35,048 bases of DNA from Acidimicrobiales bacterium. Its GTDB lineage: Bacteria > Actinomycetota > Acidimicrobiia > Acidimicrobiales > Iamiaceae. Below are positions 32,499 through 35,048 of this stretch, piece by piece. Numbering within the stretch: position 1 is the stretch's first letter; each line of letters starts with the position of its first letter. The notes under the pieces were generated by a model. That model had not been told where the DNA came from and did no database searches. It saw only the letters and a list, made by a program, of their open reading frames with translations. The stretch is from positions 1 through 35,048 of the forward strand of contig JAGQSL010000056.1 in the NCBI GenBank assembly GCA_020439525.1, in the 5' to 3' direction. The position numbers were made by a program, and so were the translations under genes.

Positions 32499-33017
32499 GT
32501 GTTCGCCGTGCGCCGGATCCGACCCGACGAAGGCCCTCGGCTGCGGGCGATCCGCCTCGCCGCGCTCGCCGACGCACCGGGCGATGCCACCACCACCCTG
32601 GCCCGCGCCGAGGCCCGCTCCGCGGAGCACTGGGACGAGGCGGCGCTGGCCAACGCGTCGGGTGGGCTGCAGGCCACGTTCTTCGCCGAACCGGCCGACG
32701 GGGCCGGCGCGGTCGACGACGGCGCCGAGCCCATCGGGCTGATCGGGGCGTACGCCAACGAGAGCGGGATCGTGAACCTCGTCGGCCTGTGGTCGGCGCC
32801 GGGCTACCGCGACGTGGGCGTGGCCCCCGCGCTGCTCGACGCGGTGGCGTCCTGGGCCCGCACGATCGGAGCCGACCGCCTCCGCATGTGGGTGGTGGAG
32901 CGCAACGACTTCGCCAAGGCCTTCTACCTCGACCAGGGGTTCGAGCCCACGGGCGCGTCGATCCCCTACGAGCTCGACCCCCGCCTCAAGCAGGTGGCGA
33001 TGGTGAAGCCGCTGTAG
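32499..33017 (+). CDS. GNAT-family N-acetyltransferase
   Basis: A 172-residue protein. GTG 32499 is chosen, with GTG 32490 and 32508 as alternatives; it follows the WhiB stop by about 10 bp. The N-terminus FAVRRIRPDEGPRLRAIRLA is typical of GNAT beta1-alpha1. The acetyl-CoA binding region is LVGLWSAPGYRDVGVAPALL, where the usual Q/RxxGxG/A motif appears as RDVGVA. VVERNDFAKAFYLDQGFEPTG is the beta5-alpha4 segment. The acceptor substrate is unknown. Close spacing suggests co-transcription with whiB. A hairpin follows. Confidence 0.87.
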   Translation: MFAVRRIRPDEGPRLRAIRLAALADAPGDATTTLARAEARSAEHWDEAALANASGGLQATFFAEPADGAGAVDDGAEPIGLIGAYANESGIVNLVGLWSAPGYRDVGVAPALLDAVASWARTIGADRLRMWVVERNDFAKAFYLDQGFEPTGASIPYELDPRLKQVAMVKPL

Positions 33018-33029
33018 CGAGCGGGGTTC

Positions 33030-33046
33030 GCCCGCCTCTCGCGGGC
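33030..33046 (+). terminator. Hairpin between acetyltransferase and acyl-CoA dehydrogenase genes
   Basis: A perfect 6 bp inverted repeat (GCCCGC-CTCTC-GCGGGC) begins 12 bp after the acetyltransferase stop and ends 17 bp before ATG 33064. It lacks a T-run. It may end the whiB-acetyltransferase transcript. Confidence 0.42.
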
Positions 33047-33063
33047 ACCGGTACCGTCCGAGG

Positions 33064-34233
33064 ATGGACTTCGAGCTCTCCGAGGAACTCCAGGCGCTGC
33101 AGGAGACCTGCCGCCGCATCGCCCAGGACAAGGTCAAGCCCCGAGCCCGCGAGATCGACGCGTCGGGCGAGTACCCGCAGGACCTCTTCGAGGTGTTCCG
33201 CGACGCGGGGCTGCTCGGCCTGTGCATCCCCACCGACATCGGTGGGGCCGGGGCCGGCATCACCGGGCTCACCCTCGCCATCGAGGAGGTGGCGAAGTAC
33301 TCGAACACCGCGGCGCTGATGCTGCTGCTCACCCGGCTCCCCACCGGCCCGGTCATGATCGCCGGCACGCCGGAGCAGAACCGGCGCTACGTGGCCCCGA
33401 TCGCCGACGGGTCGAAGCGAGCGGCGTTCTGCCTGTCCGAGCCCCAAGCGGGCTCCGACGTGATGGGCATGCGCACCAAGGCCGTCCGCGACGGCGACGA
33501 GTGGGTGCTGAACGGCACCAAGTGCTGGATCTCGGGGGTGGTGCAGGCCGATTGGTACACGGTCTTCGCCAAGACGTCCGATGACGTGACCGCCCGCAAC
33601 CACGACTCGATCACCGCGTTCATCGTCGAGCGGGGCTGGGAGGGCGTGGAGGTGGGCTCCACCGACCGCAAGATGGGCGTGCGCGGCGTCGACACCGGCG
33701 AGCTGCTGCTCTCGAACGTCCGGGTGCCCGCCGAGAACGTGATCGGCGAGGTCGGCGGCTTCCAGCTGGCGATGCAGGCGCTCAACGCCATGCGCCCCAT
33801 CGTCGCCGCCCGCGGCATCGGCCTCGCCGAGGGCGCCCTGATGTACGCCACCGAGTACGTGAAGGAGCGCGCCGCCTTCCGCAAGACGATCGCCGACATG
33901 CAGGGCATCCAGTGGAAGGTCGCCGAGCTGGCCACCGAGATCGAGGCGGCCCGGCTGCTCACCTACCGGGCCGCGTGGATGGCCGATCGCGGGCAGTTCA
34001 CCAAGGAGTTCGTGCCGTTCCTGTCGATGGCGAAGTACCACGCCACCGAGGTCGGGGTGAAGGCGTCGAACGTCGCCCTCCAGATGCTCGGCGCGGCCGG
34101 CTACATGGAGGACCACCTCACCGAGCTCTACTACCGCGACGCCAAGCAGCTCACGATCGTGGAGGGCACCAGCCAGGTGCAGCTCGGGCTCATCGCCCGG
34201 GGCGTGCTGGCCCACGACCTCTGGTGGGATTGA
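33064..34233 (+). CDS. Acyl-CoA dehydrogenase
   Basis: A 389-residue protein from ATG 33064, the standard length for the short/medium-chain acyl-CoA dehydrogenase family. Features in order are the N-terminal helical domain (FELSEELQALQETCRRIAQD), the FAD-binding strand AAFCLSEPQAGSDVMGMRT, the WVLNGTKCWISG segment and the RKMGVRGVDTGELLLSNVRV stretch. The C-terminal domain follows with YVKERAAFRKTIADMQGIQW. The catalytic base Glu367 lies in TIVEGTSQVQLGLIARG, as in SCAD/MCAD. It oxidises an acyl-CoA to the 2-enoyl-CoA, passing electrons to ETF. Substrate chain length cannot be read from the sequence. It stands alone without other beta-oxidation genes in the window. Confidence 0.95.
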   Translation: MDFELSEELQALQETCRRIAQDKVKPRAREIDASGEYPQDLFEVFRDAGLLGLCIPTDIGGAGAGITGLTLAIEEVAKYSNTAALMLLLTRLPTGPVMIAGTPEQNRRYVAPIADGSKRAAFCLSEPQAGSDVMGMRTKAVRDGDEWVLNGTKCWISGVVQADWYTVFAKTSDDVTARNHDSITAFIVERGWEGVEVGSTDRKMGVRGVDTGELLLSNVRVPAENVIGEVGGFQLAMQALNAMRPIVAARGIGLAEGALMYATEYVKERAAFRKTIADMQGIQWKVAELATEIEAARLLTYRAAWMADRGQFTKEFVPFLSMAKYHATEVGVKASNVALQMLGAAGYMEDHLTELYYRDAKQLTIVEGTSQVQLGLIARGVLAHDLWWD

Positions 34234-34268
34234 CGGCGTCGACGCCCGGCGCCTGACAGGCTGCGGCG

Positions 34269-34862
34269 GTGCCGTTCGGGACGATCGCCGCGTCGGGGTG
34301 GGCCAGCGGGCTGAACCTCTACGGCACCGCCCTGCTGCTCGGCCTCGCCGGGCGGTTCGGGTGGGCCGACACGCCCGAGCAGCTCCAGCGCCCGTGGGTG
34401 CTCGCTGTGCTCGGCGTGCTCTACGTGCTCGAGTTCGTGGTCGACAAGGTGCCGTGGCTCGACACCGCGTGGGACGGCGTGCACACGGTGGTGCGGCCGC
34501 TCGGCGGCGCCCTGCTCGGCGGGCTGCTCGCCCACGAGTCGGGCGATCCCGAGGTGCTCGCCGCCCTGCTCGCCGGCGGCTTCTCCCTCTCGGCCCATGC
34601 GGCGAAGGCCTCCACCCGCGCCGCGGTCAACACGTCGCCCGAGCCGGTGAGCAACGTCGCCTTGTCGGTGGCCGAGGACGGCATCGTCGCCGTCATGGTC
34701 GCCCTGGCGCTGGCCTACCCGCTGGTGGCGGGCGTCGTCGCCGTGGTGCTGGCGATCACCTCGCTCGCCGTGGCGTGGGTCCTGGTCCGGTTCGTCCGTC
34801 GGATGCGGGCGCGGTGGCGCGAGCGGCGCACGGCACGCCGCGGCGGGGTGCTCGGTGGCTGA
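34269..34862 (+). CDS. DUF4126 family membrane protein
   Basis: A 197-residue protein from GTG 34269. The sequence matches the DUF4126 pattern: GLNLYGTALLLGLAGRFGW, a helix with VLAVLGVLYVLEFVVDKVPW, LDTAWDGVHTVVRPLGGALL, a helix AALLAGGFSLSAHAAKASTR, and SNVALSVAEDGIVAVMVALA followed by a long C-terminal membrane helix. The tail is strongly basic (RRMRARWRERRTARR). The function of the family is unknown. The stop overlaps the start of the next gene by 8 bp, indicating co-transcription with the GHMP kinase. Confidence 0.88.
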   Translation: MPFGTIAASGWASGLNLYGTALLLGLAGRFGWADTPEQLQRPWVLAVLGVLYVLEFVVDKVPWLDTAWDGVHTVVRPLGGALLGGLLAHESGDPEVLAALLAGGFSLSAHAAKASTRAAVNTSPEPVSNVALSVAEDGIVAVMVALALAYPLVAGVVAVVLAITSLAVAWVLVRFVRRMRARWRERRTARRGGVLGG

Positions 34863-35048
34863 GCCGGTGATCGGCGCCGACCACGTCGGTCTGGCCTTCC
34901 GGGCGACGGCACCCGTGCGGGTGGCCGACGTGGGCGGCTGGACCGACACGTGGTTCGGGTCCCCCGGGCGGGTCTGCCACCTGGCGGTGGGCCCCGGGGT
35001 GGTGGCGACCGCCACCGTGCGAGCCGCCGCCCCCGACGAGCCCGGCCG
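34855..35048 (+). CDS. GHMP-family kinase, N-terminal part (truncated by window edge)
   Basis: Frame from GTG 34855 runs to the right edge, giving about 64 residues. The stretch FRATAPVRVADVGGWTDTWF followed by CHLAVGPGVVATATV matches the N-terminus of sugar GHMP kinases, such as D-glycero-D-manno-heptose 7-phosphate kinase and L-fucokinase types, where GG-T/W-TD contributes to the sugar site. The ATP-binding GLGSSxA motif would lie beyond the window. It overlaps the DUF4126 gene by 8 bp. Confidence 0.8.
   Translation, partial: MAEPVIGADHVGLAFRATAPVRVADVGGWTDTWFGSPGRVCHLAVGPGVVATATVRAAAPDEPG

Overview
The window is very GC-rich and densely coded, with many GTG starts, 1 to 8 bp start/stop overlaps and typical actinobacterial families: a DUF222/13E12 protein, a WhiB protein, NarL-type two-component genes and a class III cyclase/ATPase/LuxR regulator. 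I infer a high-GC actinobacterium, perhaps of the Acidimicrobiia. The exact taxon cannot be fixed from this stretch. No tRNA, CRISPR array or complete insertion sequence was seen. The RNase P RNA gene is present.

Layout. 1-406: truncated DUF222 gene (-) with a LexA-type box in its promoter region. 529-4383: giant membrane patatin-like protein (-). 4580-6103: three small plus-strand genes. 6128-17720: a signalling block. A cyclic-nucleotide-binding-domain protein (-) faces a three-gene overlapping operon (+) encoding a receiver-cyclase fusion and two membrane histidine kinases. On the minus strand lie RidA-like, a large cyclase/ATPase/LuxR regulator, a NarL-type regulator and a single-domain receiver. 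17721-19296: a lipoprotein gene in less GC-rich DNA, bounded by a 99 bp fragment of the rnpB 3' end. 19297-19683: intact rnpB (-). 19727-26622: two exported ferritin-like proteins, an FGGY kinase, a small membrane protein, an alkyl-DHAP-synthase-like flavoprotein and the agmatine-to-putrescine pair aguB-aguA, all minus. 26771-31847: an ABC exporter of MacB/FtsX type and glpD (-). 32258-35048: whiB-like, GNAT acetyltransferase, acyl-CoA dehydrogenase, DUF4126 membrane protein and a truncated GHMP kinase, all plus.

The most striking observation is the kinase pair at 8601-12784. The two proteins are paralogues with the same architecture, but they have lost opposite halves of the catalytic machinery. 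The first keeps the phospho-accepting His (residue 525) and lacks the N and G1 ATP-binding motifs. The second has intact ATP-binding motifs, but Asp (residue 499) replaces the His. Their coupled translation suggests an obligate heteromer that works by trans-phosphorylation. The gene before them is a receiver-cyclase fusion, and the gene divergent from it encodes a cyclic-nucleotide-binding domain. This suggests a chain from membrane signal to split kinase, receiver-cyclase, cyclic nucleotide and CNB protein, with NarL-type and stand-alone receivers as further outputs. A similar 16 bp motif lies upstream of both the cyclase-kinase operon and the stand-alone receiver.

A metabolic theme in the right half is glycerol and glycerol-phosphate chemistry (glpD, a glycerol-kinase-like protein with one changed substrate-site residue, an AGPS-like flavoprotein), beside polyamine synthesis from agmatine.
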